Shown one piece after another: positions 30,237 to 39,583 of a DNA stretch of 64,000 nt. Location of the stretch: NCBI GenBank assembly GCA_963816315.1, contig CAWFJZ010000033.1:124001-188000 (forward strand), written 5' to 3'. The position numbers and the translations under genes are program-made. Position 1 is the stretch's first letter. Each line of letters opens with the position of its first letter. The notes under the pieces were generated by a model. That model had not been told where the DNA came from. It made no database searches and saw only the letters and a program-made list of their open reading frames with translations. This DNA is from CADEEN01 sp963816315 (GTDB lineage Bacteria; Pseudomonadota; Gammaproteobacteria; Burkholderiales; Burkholderiaceae_C).

Positions 30237-30568
30237 GATCGTGGGGCGCGGTCGTGCTGCTGCTGCTGCTCTCGGCCTGTGGCGACAAGCCGAGCGCCGG
30301 CGGCAGCAGCGAGCAGGTCGGCGCGCTCTACAACGGCTGCGTCGAAGCGATGCTGCGCAGCACCTGCCGCGCGATGAACGACAAGAGCGAGCTGCCCGTG
30401 TCGGAGGTGGTGTTGATCGCGGGGGTCGGCCGCGTCGATGCCAAGGCCTACCGCGCTTTGCGCGAAGCGGGCGAGGGCATGTGCCTGCAGGTGCAAACCT
30501 CGTGCGGCGCGGCCTGGGAAGGCGCGCCGTGCCGCACCGCGCGCGCTCTCTGGGGCGGCGGTAGATGA
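30233..30568 (+). CDS. Small lipoprotein of unknown function
   Basis: A 111-aa protein with a lipoprotein signal: MRSWGAVVLLLLLSAC, where LSAC is the lipobox. Four further cysteines lie in the mature part (GCVEAM, TCRAMN, MCLQVQTSC, PCRTAR), probably as disulfides. The start overlaps the G8 gene stop (ATGA), so it is co-translated with it and may be its outer-membrane partner. I do not recognise the family. Confidence 0.75.
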   Translation: MRSWGAVVLLLLLSACGDKPSAGGSSEQVGALYNGCVEAMLRSTCRAMNDKSELPVSEVVLIAGVGRVDAKAYRALREAGEGMCLQVQTSCGAAWEGAPCRTARALWGGGR

Positions 30569-30738
30569 CCCACCCCCGAAGCGGCTTAGCCGCTTCCCCT
30601 CATGGGGGCTGAGGCCCGCGGCTCCAAGCCAACCTGCGTTGGCTTGGACGGGCCGAGGAATGGCCGCGTCTCGCGGCCACGCGGCCTGCAAGGCCCGCCA
30701 GCGGCCTGGCAGAGCCAGTTCCGCGGCGGTTGCTTGGT
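30569..30738. repeat. Intergenic hairpin repeat, copy B (split)
   Basis: The core (ccccgaagcggcttagccgcttcccctcatgggg-type) at 30573-30607 and the end module (ccagcggc...ttccgcggcggttgcttgg) at about 30693-30737 match copies A and C, but are separated by about 85 unrelated bases. Those contain two further inverted repeats (ccaagccaac-ttggcttgg and ggccgcg-cgcggcc). Non-coding. Confidence 0.65.
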
Positions 30739-30815
30739 TGTGCGCGACTTAAGCCAGCCGATCGCGAAATGCTTGGCGTGAACCGCGCGGGGCACGCGGT
30801 AGATTCAACCACTCC

Positions 30816-32055
30816 ATGACCGCTGCGCTGCCACCGCTGTCCTGCAACTACCTGCTGGTGATCCACATCCCGGTGATCGTCGATGCCCAGGGACAGCGCT
30901 GGATCGAGCGGCTGTGGGCGGTCGATCTGGCGCGCCACACCGACTACATCCGACAAGCTGACGGTGGCCTGCCCGTTCGAGCGCGCCGAGCCCGGCGCCG
31001 ATGCGGTGCGCGCCGACGAGCACGGCTTTCATTTCGTCGAGATCGCCTACCGGCAGCGCTCGTTGCTGGCGCTGTTCGACGCGCCGCTCGTGGCCTGGCA
31101 ACTCTGGCGTCTGATCGGCCGCAGCGACTTCGTGCACTCGCTCTACGGCCAATACTGGCCGCTCGACACGCCGTACATCACCAACCTGATCGCGCGCCTG
31201 CGCGGCAAGTGCCTGATGGTCAACGTCGAAGCATCGCCGTGGCGCATCGCGCGCGGCGAGCAGGTGTCGCTGCTGCGGCGCTGGCAGGCGGCGGTCGTCG
31301 AGGCGCTCAACCGCTGGACGATCTCGATGGCCGACATCGCGTTTTTCACCCACGAAGGCTACCTGCGCGACCTGATGCCGCGCCACGCCGAGCGCGGCCA
31401 TGTCATGCACGCCTCGTGGATCGACGAGGCGATCGTGCTCGGCGATGCAGCGGCGCAGGCGCGCTGGCAAGCGCGAGCGATCGACGGCGCGCCGATGCTG
31501 CGCCTGCTCTTCGCCGGCCGCCTGCAAGAAGACAAAGGCCTGCACGTTCTTTTCGACGCCTTGCAGCGACTGCGCAGCGCAGGCCGCACGCGGGTGCAGG
31601 TGTCGATCATCGGCGCCGGCGAGCTCGAAGCAGCCTGCCGCGAGCAGGCCCGGCTCAGCGATGAGCGCGTGCAACTCGACGTGCTCGAGCCGGTGCCCTA
31701 CGGCGAGCCCTTCTTCGCACTGCTGCGGCGCTTCGACGCCGTGCTCGTGCCGAGCCTGGCCGACGAGCAGCCGCGCATCGTCTATGACGCCTACTCGCAG
31801 GCGCTGCCGGTGCTGGCCTCGGCGACGCCCGGCTTGCAGACCTGCGTCACGGACGGCGTCAACGGCCGTCTGTTCGCGCCGGCCGACGCCCAGGCGCTGG
31901 CCGACACCATCGGCTGGGCCGCCGACCGGCCGGCCGAACTGCAGCGCCTGGGCCTGGCCGCGCTGGCCACGGCGCGGGCGACGACGCACCAGGGCATGCA
32001 CCGCCGCCGCCATGCGCTGATCGCGCGCGTGCTGGCCGAGCGCGGATTGGCGTGA
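30816..32055 (+). CDS. Glycosyltransferase family 4 (frameshifted)
   Basis: GT-B fold glycosyltransferase of about 412 residues. The opening MTAALPPLSCNYLLVIHIPVIVDAQGQRWIERLWAVDLARHTDYI is in one frame and continues as DKLTVACPFERAEPGADAV in the next after an extra c at about 30951. The C-terminal half carries the GT4 signature: LRLLFAGRLQEDKGLHVLFDAL, SIIGAGELE, then PSLADEQPRIVYDAYSQALPVLASATPG (E-x7-E region). It is probably one step of EPS repeat-unit assembly and begins a run of co-directional genes to 34995. Donor and acceptor are unknown. Confidence 0.82.
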
Positions 32056-32074
32056 CTTACATTCAACGGGAGTG

Positions 32075-33076
32075 ATGAACCAGCCTGCTCAACGCCCCCG
32101 GCTGCCCGACGTGGCCGTCGTCGCGATCGGCCGCAACGAGGGCGAGCGCCTGCGGCGCTGCCTCGAATCGGTGGTCGGCCGCGTCGCCTTGGTGGTCTAT
32201 GTCGATTCCGGATCGACCGACGGCTCGGTGGCCATGTCCAAGGCCCTCGGCGCGGAGCTCGTCGCCCTCGACATGAGCACGCCGTTCACCGCGGCGCGGG
32301 CGCGCAACGCCGGCGCGGTGCTGGCGCTGAAGTTGAAGCCCGAGCTCGAATTCCTGCAGTTCGTCGATGGCGACTGCGAGGTCGATGCCGCCTGGCTCGA
32401 CACGGCGCACGATTTCCTCGGCGCCAACGAACGCGTGGCCGCGGTGTTCGGCCGCCGCCGCGAGCGCTATCCCGAGCGCTCGGCCTTCAATCGCCTGTGC
32501 GACATGGAGTGGAACGTGCCGCCGGGCAACGTGCGGGCCTGCGGCGGCGACGTGATGATGCGCACCGAGGCCCTGCGCCGCGCCGGCGGCTACCGCGAAG
32601 ACCTGATCGCCGGCGAAGAGCCCGAGCTGTGCATCCGCATCCGCGCCGGCGGCTGGACGATCCGCTGCCTCGATGCGCCGATGACGTTGCACGATGCGGC
32701 GATCCTGCGCTGGGGCCAGTGGTGGATGCGCACCAAGCGCACCGGTTACGCCTTTGCCGAATGCTCGCACCTGTTCGGCGCGCCGCCGGAGCGCCATTGG
32801 GTGCGCGAGTCGCGGCGCTCGCGCCTCTGGGGCATGGCGCTGCCGGCGCTGATCGCCGTGTTGTCGCTGACGGCCTCGCCGTGGTTCCTGCTGCTGGCCG
32901 GCCTGTACCCGCTGCAGATGCTGCGCCTGTACTTTCGCCAGTCCGGCGTGCCGCGCGAGCGCGCGTTGAAGTCGGTGTTCACGACGCTCGGCTACTTTCC
33001 GGAAGCCGCCGGCCACCTGCGCTACTGGCGCCAACGGCTGTTGGCCAAGCGCTCGGCGCTGATCGAATACAAGTGA
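32075..33076 (+). CDS. Glycosyltransferase family 2
   Basis: GT-A fold glycosyltransferase, 333 aa. VAVVAIGRNEGERLRRCLESV starts the domain; VYVDSGSTDGS and FVDGDCEVD are the nucleotide-binding and metal sites. ACGGDVMMRTEALRRAGGYREDLIAGEEPELCIRIRAGG is the acceptor-loop and ED region. C-terminal hydrophobic segments (ALPALIAVLSLTASPWFLLLAGL) suggest membrane association. A GTG at 32072 is an alternative start. It follows the GT4 gene by about 20 bases and overlaps the PPTase gene by four. Confidence 0.9.
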   Translation: MNQPAQRPRLPDVAVVAIGRNEGERLRRCLESVVGRVALVVYVDSGSTDGSVAMSKALGAELVALDMSTPFTAARARNAGAVLALKLKPELEFLQFVDGDCEVDAAWLDTAHDFLGANERVAAVFGRRRERYPERSAFNRLCDMEWNVPPGNVRACGGDVMMRTEALRRAGGYREDLIAGEEPELCIRIRAGGWTIRCLDAPMTLHDAAILRWGQWWMRTKRTGYAFAECSHLFGAPPERHWVRESRRSRLWGMALPALIAVLSLTASPWFLLLAGLYPLQMLRLYFRQSGVPRERALKSVFTTLGYFPEAAGHLRYWRQRLLAKRSALIEYK

Positions 33077-33728
33077 GCACAAGGGTCGTCGATCCGGGCG
33101 GCGACCTGGCGGCGCAGGGCATCGATCTGCGCTTGTGGTTGGTCGATCTGGACGACAGCGCCCTTCGACGACGTGCCGAGCAACGCCGAGCAGCAGCGTG
33201 CAGCGCGCTTCGTGCGCCCGCACGACGGGCGGCGCTATCTCGCCGCGCACGCCGCGCTGCGCCATCTGCTCGGCACGCGCGAGGCGTGGGTCGCCGGCGC
33301 GCACGGCAAACCGGCGCTGGCGTCGCCGCCGCCGCACTTCAACCTGAGCCGGCGCGGCGGCGTGGCGCTGATCGGCGTCTCGGGCACGCACGAGATCGGC
33401 GTCGATGTCGAACCGCTGCAGGCCATGGCCGATGCGAACGAGCTGGCGCAACTGCACTTCACGCCGCGCGAGCGCGATGCCGTGGCAGCGCGAGAGCGGC
33501 GCCGCGCGCGACCGCGCCTTTCTGCGCTGCTGGACACGCAAGGAAGCCTGCATGAAGGCCACCGGCCTGGGGCTGTCGCTGGCGCCGTCGAGCTTCGAGT
33601 GCGGCGCGCAGGCCGTGCTCGCGCGCGTGCAAGTCAGCAACGCAGAGCGCGCGTGGAACTTGCTCGTGCATTCACCGGAGATTGCTGGCGGCGACATCGT
33701 CGTCTCGTGGGCTGTGGTGTTGCAATGA
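33073..33728 (+). CDS. 4'-phosphopantetheinyl transferase (twice frameshifted)
   Basis: Sfp/AcpT-type enzyme that attaches phosphopantetheine to carrier domains, about 218 residues. LRLWLVDLDDSA begins the gene. After an extra c at about 33162, the frame continues with QRAARFVRPHDGRRYLAAH...PHFNLSRRGGVALIGVSGTHEIGVDVEPLQ (IGVDVE is the metal-binding motif). After an extra g at about 33485 come RCWTRKEACMKATGLGL (WTxKEA motif) and the end. The GTG start overlaps the GT2 stop. It is the natural activator of the NRPS/PKS carrier domains at 39.6-50.9 kb. As written it is non-functional, but correcting the two bases gives a complete protein. Confidence 0.82.
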
Positions 33729-33796
33729 ACTGTTCATGCTGGTCGCCGTCCGCTGTCGGCCGTCGGCCCGAAGACGACGTTCAACGTCCGCAAAGA

Positions 33797-33893
33797 ACCG
33801 TTCGGGCTGAGCCTGTCGAAGCCTTCGTGCCTCATGCCAAAGGCTTCGACAGGCTCAGCCTGGCCCTTCGACAAGCTCAGGGCGAACGGGGGC
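33797..33893. repeat. Inverted and direct repeat of the cttcgacaggctcag type
   Basis: A left arm ccgttcgggctgagcctgtcgaag (33798-33821) is complementary to ggcttcgacaggctcagcc (about 33841-33860), and a third related unit ccttcgacaagctcagggcgaacgg lies at about 33867-33891. Such cttcgacaggctcag units are widespread interspersed elements in proteobacteria. It lies in a 286-base gap with no gene between the PPTase and deacetylase genes. Confidence 0.6.
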
Positions 33894-34014
33894 GGAGAGC
33901 ATGTCAATGCGAACGGGAGTGGCGACCTGACCGTCGTCAACAGCCGCTCAGGGCCGAAAGAAGACGCCCGATTCAAACAACGCACTTTGCGAACAGCGCT
34001 GTGGAGCGACTGAC

Positions 34015-34995
34015 GTGAAAGCGCTGAAGACCCTCGCCAAGCGAGCCTTGACGGCCGATGGGCCCTACGCTGCCTTGCGCGCACGCGCCTGGCGCGGCAA
34101 CCCCGTGACCATCCTCACGTACCACACGCTCGGCGCCGACGACGAGGACTTCGACGCCTGGACCGTTCTCGAACGCAGCGACTTTCTGCGCCAGGTCGAG
34201 CGCTTGCGCCGCGACTACGACATCGTGGCCCTCGACGACGCGCTGGCCGGCGCGGCGTCGGCCAAGCCGCAGGCCGTGCTGACCTTCGACGACGGCCACA
34301 GCGGCTGGCACGAGCACCTGCTGCCGATCGTCCAGCGCGAGGCGTTGCCGGTGACGCTGTACGTGGCCACCGGCCATGTGCAAAGCGGCGTGCCGTATTG
34401 GTTCGATGCGGTGGTCAATGCCGTGCAGACCGCTGAGCCGTTGACGCTCGATGCCACCGACGCCGGCCTCGGCCGCGTCAAGCTCAATGCCGATCGTGGC
34501 GAGGCGAATTGGCTGCGCATCTCGGCGCTGCTCGAAGCGATGAAGGCGCTGGCGCCCGAGCCGCGCGACGCGCTGGCCGCGCGCATCGTCGCCGGCCAGC
34601 GCGGAGCCATCGCCGGCCGCGCTTTCGCGCGCTGGCGCCGCTCACAGTGGCGCAGGTGCGCGAGATCGCAGAGTCGCGCTGGGTGACGATCGGCAGCCAC
34701 TCGCACGGCCACCAGTTGCTCGACCGCATCGGTCTCGACTGCCGCGCGCGACAGCATCGCGCAGTCGCTGAAGCTGCTGGCTGAGTGGTGCGGACGCAGC
34801 GTCACGCACTTCGCCTACCCGAACGGCAACTACAACGCGGCGCTGGCCGCGGCGCTGCCGAGCCTTGGATTGGCCAGCGCGGTGACGACGAAGCAGGGCC
34901 TGTGGCGGCGCGACGGCTCGCGCTTCGAGTTGCCGCGCATCAACGTCGGCCGCTTCGACGATGCGGCACGCTGGCGCCTCAACTTGCTCGGCTGA
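34015..34995 (+). CDS. Polysaccharide deacetylase (NodB fold, frameshifted)
   Basis: A CE4-type deacetylase of about 326 residues. NPVTILTYHTLGADD starts the domain; LTFDDGHSGWHEHLLPI carries the catalytic Asp pair (TFDDG); GSHSHGHQLLD supplies the metal-binding H-x3-H site; FAYPNGNYNAAL and PRINVGRFDD follow. The gene is written in three frames: a net -1/+2 shift near 34620 and a +1 shift near 34740; the total length remains a multiple of three. The start is GTG at 34015. In an EPS cluster it would remove N-acetyl groups from polymer or lipid-linked sugars. Confidence 0.82.
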
Positions 34996-36268
34996 TCCGC
35001 GGCGAATCGGTCACGCGCTCGGCGAAGATCGCCGCCAGTTTGGCGACGTTGCCTTGCAGGTCGTAATGCATCTGCACCTGCGTGCGCGCGGCTTCGCCGA
35101 GGCGGCGGGCGAGGGCCGGGTCGGCGATCAGGCGGTCGAGCTGCTCGACCAGCCCGGCGACGTGGGAAGGCGGTGTCAACAGTCCGTTCTGGTCGTGCGT
35201 GATCAGCTCCGGGATGCCGGTGATGTGCGAGGTCACGCACGGGATCTGCATCGACATCGCTTCCATCAGCACCACCGGCACGCCTTCGGCAAAGCTGGCC
35301 ATGGCAAAACAATCGGCGCGCGCGTAATGCTCGCGGATGCGGTCCTGGTTGACCGGCCCCGACAGCGTGACGACGTCGGCCAAGCGGTGCTCCTGCACCA
35401 ACGCCTGCAGCACCGGCATGTTGACGCCGCCGCCGACGATGTCCAGGCTCACCGGCCGGCCCATGTCGCGCAGCCGCGCCACGGCCTCGATCAGCAGTTG
35501 CTGCCCCTTGGCGGCAGACAGCCGGCCGACGCAGAGGATGTGGAACGGCTGGTCGGCGCGCGTGCGCGTGTAGGGCCGCGGATTGAACAGCGTGACGTCG
35601 ATGCCCAGCCGGCACACCACCAGGTTGTGCCAGTGGCGCGACTCGGAGACGAACATCAACTGGCTGCGCGCGAAGTTGCTGATGCAGACGATGAAGTCGG
35701 CATGCGCCACCTTCTGCGCCAGGTGCTGCCGCCAGGCGTCGTAAAACTCGTCGGCGCCGTGCACGGTGATCGACAGTCCGATGTCGAAGACCTGCTTGGC
35801 GAGCAGCCCCACGGTGGCCGGCTGCGAGCCCAGGTGCACGTGCACGTGCGCCAGTTGGCGGCGCTGCATCCAGCGGCCGAGCATCAGCGCCTCGGTCAGG
35901 TACAGGCACTGCATCGCCAGTGCGCGCAGGTCCAGGCCGGCCAGCGACGCGGCATAACGCCAGCCGCGCAGGTAGCGCAGCGGGCGCGTGAAGAGCGTGT
36001 GCGCATGCGCGGCCAGCGCGCCGGCCAGGCCATGGGCCTTGATGTAATAGGTCTTGTCGGCCTGCGCCGCTTCGATGGCGGTCAGCTTGTCGCGCGGCCG
36101 GTCGGCGTCGTTGACGGAAGCGACTTCGATGTCGAAGCCCAGCTGTTCGAGTTGCGCGATCTCGCGGACGATGAAGATCATCGACAGCATCGGGTGCTGC
36201 GACGACAGGTAGGCCATGCGGCGCGTGCCGCTGCTGTTGACGGGCGGCGTCATGCTCGGGAAATCCAT
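34979..36268 (-). CDS. Glycosyltransferase family 4
   Basis: GT-B glycosyltransferase, about 429 aa. RRMAYLSSQHPMLSMIFIVREIAQLEQLGFDIEV is the N-terminal domain; VHVHLGSQPATVGLLA and SITVHGADEFYD are typical of colanic-acid/EPS-type enzymes; FHILCVGRLSAAKGQQLLIEA and FAEGVPVVLMEAMSMQIPCVTSHITGIPELI form the nucleotide-sugar site with the E-x7-E motif. The start may be 36268 or 36253. It overlaps the upstream oxidoreductase by 19 bases and its 3' end overlaps the convergent deacetylase gene by 17. It is reading-frame clean, unlike its neighbours. Confidence 0.92.
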   Translation of the reverse strand: MDFPSMTPPVNSSGTRRMAYLSSQHPMLSMIFIVREIAQLEQLGFDIEVASVNDADRPRDKLTAIEAAQADKTYYIKAHGLAGALAAHAHTLFTRPLRYLRGWRYAASLAGLDLRALAMQCLYLTEALMLGRWMQRRQLAHVHVHLGSQPATVGLLAKQVFDIGLSITVHGADEFYDAWRQHLAQKVAHADFIVCISNFARSQLMFVSESRHWHNLVVCRLGIDVTLFNPRPYTRTRADQPFHILCVGRLSAAKGQQLLIEAVARLRDMGRPVSLDIVGGGVNMPVLQALVQEHRLADVVTLSGPVNQDRIREHYARADCFAMASFAEGVPVVLMEAMSMQIPCVTSHITGIPELITHDQNGLLTPPSHVAGLVEQLDRLIADPALARRLGEAARTQVQMHYDLQGNVAKLAAIFAERVTDSPRISRAS

Positions 36269-37341
36269 TGGGTGGCGTCGCTGATGCGCTCCAGCGCGCG
36301 CGCCAGCGCCAGCGAGTCGGCCCAGCTCATGAGCTCGCTCTGCGTGCGGCCGGCGGCCAGGCAGCGCGCGACCTCGGCGAACTGGAACTGGTAGCCGTTG
36401 CCGGGGAAGTTGAATCGTGTGGAGCGCGCGGCGCGCAGCGCGCTGGGCAGCCGGCTGCAACTGCCGCTTGAGCCGCTTGGCCTGCGCGACCCAGGACGCG
36501 GCGCTGCTGTCGTTGCGCGACACACCGGCCGCGGCCGGTGCGTTCGATGCAGGGTTCGCAGCGTGAAGCGCATGCGCCTTGAAGAACGGGCCGGGAATCG
36601 AGATCGTGCCGCGCGTGCCGACGATCTCGAACTGTTCGCGAGTTCGCTCGCATTGCCGCAGACGCCGGCGAGCAGCGCGCCGCGGTCGAGCTGCAGATCG
36701 AACTGGCACAGCGAGCGCTCGTCCCATTCCAGGCAGCGCGTGCTGGCGCGCACGACATCGCCCGGGTGCAGGTGCTGCGCCAGCGCGATCAGATAGACGC
36801 CGCGGTCGTACAACATCGACTGCGCCAGGCTCGGGTACGGCGCATGGCCGCGCCGCGCGTCGGCATAGCAGAAGCTGCCCTGCATGAAGCGGATCTCGCC
36901 GATGTCGCCGGCGGCCACGCGGCGCTTGACCTCGGCGATCGCGGGCAGGAAGCGCGTCCACATCGCTTCCATCAGGAAGACCTTGCCGCGCTCTGCGGCA
37001 TCGACCATTGCTTGCACGTCGGCCAGCGACGATGCCAACGGCTTTTCGCAGAGCACGGCTTTGCCGGCCGCGAGCACGGCCAGCGCGTCGTCGCGGTGCC
37101 GGCCATCGGGCGTGGCGATATAGACCGCATCGACTTCGCTGCTGGCGATCAAACGTTCGAGCGAATCGACCGCGACGGCACCCGGATGCTGCGCCGCCAG
37201 TTGCTGCGCGGCGTCCAGCCGCCGGCCGCCGACGACGCTGACGCGTGCGCCCGGCACCAGGCGCAGGTCCTGCGCCACGTGGTGCGAGATGCGGCCGGTG
37301 CCCCAGAGCCCCCAGCGCACGTTGTTGCCGCTCAAGCCCAT
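36250..37341 (-). CDS. Gfo/Idh/MocA family oxidoreductase B (frameshifted)
   Basis: NAD(P)-dependent sugar dehydrogenase-like protein of about 363 residues. N-terminal Rossmann domain: VRWGLWGTGRISHHVAQDL, then VDAVYIATPDGRHRDDALAVLAAGKAVLCEKPLASSLADVQ, in which EKP is the conserved catalytic-loop motif. The sequence leaves frame near 36645 and returns near 36450; the out-of-frame middle reads REQFEIVGTRGTISIPGPFFKAHA, the expected oxidoreductase C-terminal beta-sheet. Total length is a multiple of three. It begins within the last codons of oxidoreductase A. It may oxidise or epimerise a nucleotide sugar for the EPS. Confidence 0.8.
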   Translation of the reverse strand: MGLSGNNVRWGLWGTGRISHHVAQDLRLVPGARVSVVGGRRLDAAQQLAAQHPGAVAVDSLERLIASSEVDAVYIATPDGRHRDDALAVLAAGKAVLCEKPLASSLADVQAMVDAAERGKVFLMEAMWTRFLPAIAEVKRRVAAGDIGEIRFMQGSFCYADARRGHAPYPSLAQSMLYDRGVYLIALAQHLHPGDVVRASTRCLEWDERSLCQFDLQLDRGALLAGVCGNASELANSSRSSARAARSRFPARSSRRMRFTLRTLHRTHRPRPVCRATTAAPRPGSRRPSGSSGSCSRLPSALRAARSTRFNFPGNGYQFQFAEVARCLAAGRTQSELMSWADSLALARALERISDATQWISRA

Positions 37342-38456
37342 GACATCGGCTCCATCGGCTCGAAGCGCGTCTGCATGCGGACTTCGCCGCCATGACGGGC
37401 TGCGTTGTGGATCGCCAGCGCCAGCTCGTTGACATGCAGCGAGAACTCGGGCGACATGCGGCAGGGCCGGCCTTCGCGCAACGACGCCGCCATCTCGGCC
37501 GGGCCGCGGCAGAAGTCCATCGGGTGGCCGACCGGCTTGCCGTAGGGCGGCCGCGGCAGGCGGTGCGTGGTGGCCAGCGGGTTCAGGAACATGCGTCGGC
37601 GCACGCGCATGAAGCGCCGGCTGCGTCACCGGCGCGCGGTTGTTCCACAGCTCGTCGGTGCGCAGCACGCCTTCGTCGCCGAAGACGCGGATCGAGCGCT
37701 CGTGCGGCGCGACGATGCTGCAGGTCAGCCGCGCGACGACGCCGTGCTCGAAGCGGATGCAGGCCACCGAAAAATCCGGCGAGTCGAGGTTCAGCGGCGC
37801 CTCGCCCGCCGGCAGCTTGTCCTCGACCTGCGTCGAGGCGAAGACGCTGACCGACTGCGCCGGCCCGAACCACATCGCCAGCCAGGCCAGGCAATAGCCG
37901 GCATGCTCCAGGGTGCAGCCGACTTCGAACTCGTCGCGGTAGGGCCAGGGCAGGCCGTTGGTCGATTGCCACTGGCGGTAGGGCATGCGGTGCACGAGGC
38001 CGTCGTCCATCTCGGCATAGACCAGGCGCACGCGGCCGACGGCGCGCTCGCGCAGCGCGCGCCACATCGTCTGCGCGGTCTCGCCGAGCAGGCTGCACGG
38101 CGCGCTGACGAGCAGGCGCTTGCGCGCTGCTGCGCCTGCTCGTACAGGCGCTGCGCGTCGTCGAAGGCCATCGCCAGCGGCTTTTCGCTGTAGACATGCT
38201 TGCCCGCGGCCAGCGCCGCCGTGCTGACGGCGTAGTGGTCGCGCGGGTTGGTCAGGTTCAGCACCAACTCGACGTCGGCGTCGCGCAGCAGGCTATCGAC
38301 GCTGTCAAAGCGCGGCACGCCGTAATGCCGGCCGACCTTGTCGCTGCGCTCGGGCAGCTGGTCGGTGATGCCCACCACCTGCAGCTCGGGGTGCATCGGC
38401 AGCGTCGAGAGGTAGTAGTCGCAGACGAAGCCGGCGCCGACGATGCCGATCTTCAT
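37332..38456 (-). CDS. Gfo/Idh/MocA family oxidoreductase A (frameshifted)
   Basis: Second Gfo/Idh/MocA protein, about 374 residues. MKIGIVGAGFVCDYYLSTLPMHPELQVVGITD is the Rossmann dinucleotide site; LVLNLTNPRDHYAVSTAALAAGKHVYSEKPLAMAF contains the EKP motif. After a shift near 38115, MWRALRERAVGRVRLVYAEMDDGLVHRMPYRQWQSTNGLPWPYRDEFEVGC and YCLAWLAMWFGPAQ continue the substrate domain; after a shift near 37620, MRVRRRMFLNPLATTHRLPRPPYGKPVGHPMDFCRGPAEM completes it. It differs clearly from oxidoreductase B, so they are not a recent duplicate. It starts the pair with the GT4 gene. Confidence 0.8.
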
Positions 38457-38565
38457 GAGCGCGCCTCGTGGATGTCGATGAACATGGTGTTATTCGAGTT
38501 GTGAGAGGGGCACGAGGGCGTCTGCTGCATTCGGCAGCGCGCCGCATGCGCCGGCGAAGGGCGAA

Positions 38566-39564
38566 CTACGAGCGCGATTTGGCCGCGGCCGGGTTGACGG
38601 CGATCTCCAACGTCATCAGCGACGAGTTGCGCACGAAGTCGCCGAAGACATGCGGCGGCTCGAAACCGTCCTTGCGTTGCAGCACGCGGCGCACGCGCCA
38701 CAGCGCGTACGACAGCATCCACACCAGATCGGTCGCCATCGCATACACGCGCGAGCGGTTCTTGATGAAGAAGCGGCGCCGCGACTCGAACCAGTAGCGC
38801 GGAATGCGCCGCGGCTCGGGCGGCCGATCGACCAGCCCGGTGCTGGCGCCGACGACGTGAAAGACGCGGCTCTTCGGCACGTACCAGCAGTCCCAGCCGG
38901 CGCGCTTGGCCTGCAGGCAGTAATCGGTTTCTTCGTAGTAGAGAAAGTAGTTCTCGTCCATCAGGCCGATCTGCTCGAAGACCTCGCGCTTGACCATCAG
39001 GCTGGCGCCGGCCACCCAATCGACGCGGCTTTCGCGGCCCTGCTCCATCGGCTGCAGGATGGCCCAGGGCGAGAGCAGCCGCGAGACGACGCCGAGCTTC
39101 AAGCCGTCGTCGAGTTCCGACAGCAGACTGGGGAAGCGAAACGCATACGGCCACAGCACACCGGGCTTTTCTTCGATCGCGCTGCCGGCCAGGCCGGCCT
39201 TCGGATGCGTTGCCAGGAAATCGATCAGCAACGTCATCGAGCCGGGATAGATCGTCGTGTCCGGGTTGAGCAGCCAGAAGTAGTCCGGCGGGTTGGCCGT
39301 GGCCAGCGCCGGGCCGATGACATGGTTGTTGCCGTAAGCAAAGCCGCCGTTGACGGGCGACTCGACCAGACGCGCCCAGCCCGACCAGCCTTCGCTGCGG
39401 ATGGCCTCGGCGATGCGCGCGGCCGAGCCGTCTTGCGATTGGTTGTCCACCACGATCACCGACGCATCGCGATACGCGCGGATCTCGGCTTCGAGCGAAC
39501 GCAGGCAGTCGATGGTCAGTGCCGGCGTTCGGTAGTGAACGATGACGACGAGTACGGTTGGCAT
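38566..39564 (-). CDS. Glycosyltransferase family 2 (rhamnosyltransferase-like)
   Basis: GT-A glycosyltransferase, 332 aa. VLVVIVHYRTPALTIDCLRSLEAEI opens the domain; VIVVDNQSQDGS binds nucleotide; NGGFAYGNNHVI and FWLLNPDTTIYPGSM hold the DxD-like metal site; WVAGASLMVKREVFEQIGLMDENYFLYYEETDYCLQAKRAGW is the catalytic ED region. This pattern is close to WcaA/rhamnosyltransferase-type enzymes of polysaccharide loci. It starts 19 bases after the PKS stop, same strand, so it probably belongs to the NRPS-PKS transcript. Confidence 0.92.
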   Translation of the reverse strand: MPTVLVVIVHYRTPALTIDCLRSLEAEIRAYRDASVIVVDNQSQDGSAARIAEAIRSEGWSGWARLVESPVNGGFAYGNNHVIGPALATANPPDYFWLLNPDTTIYPGSMTLLIDFLATHPKAGLAGSAIEEKPGVLWPYAFRFPSLLSELDDGLKLGVVSRLLSPWAILQPMEQGRESRVDWVAGASLMVKREVFEQIGLMDENYFLYYEETDYCLQAKRAGWDCWYVPKSRVFHVVGASTGLVDRPPEPRRIPRYWFESRRRFFIKNRSRVYAMATDLVWMLSYALWRVRRVLQRKDGFEPPHVFGDFVRNSSLMTLEIAVNPAAAKSRS

Positions 39565-39583
39565 GGTGATCTCTATCTCTCGC

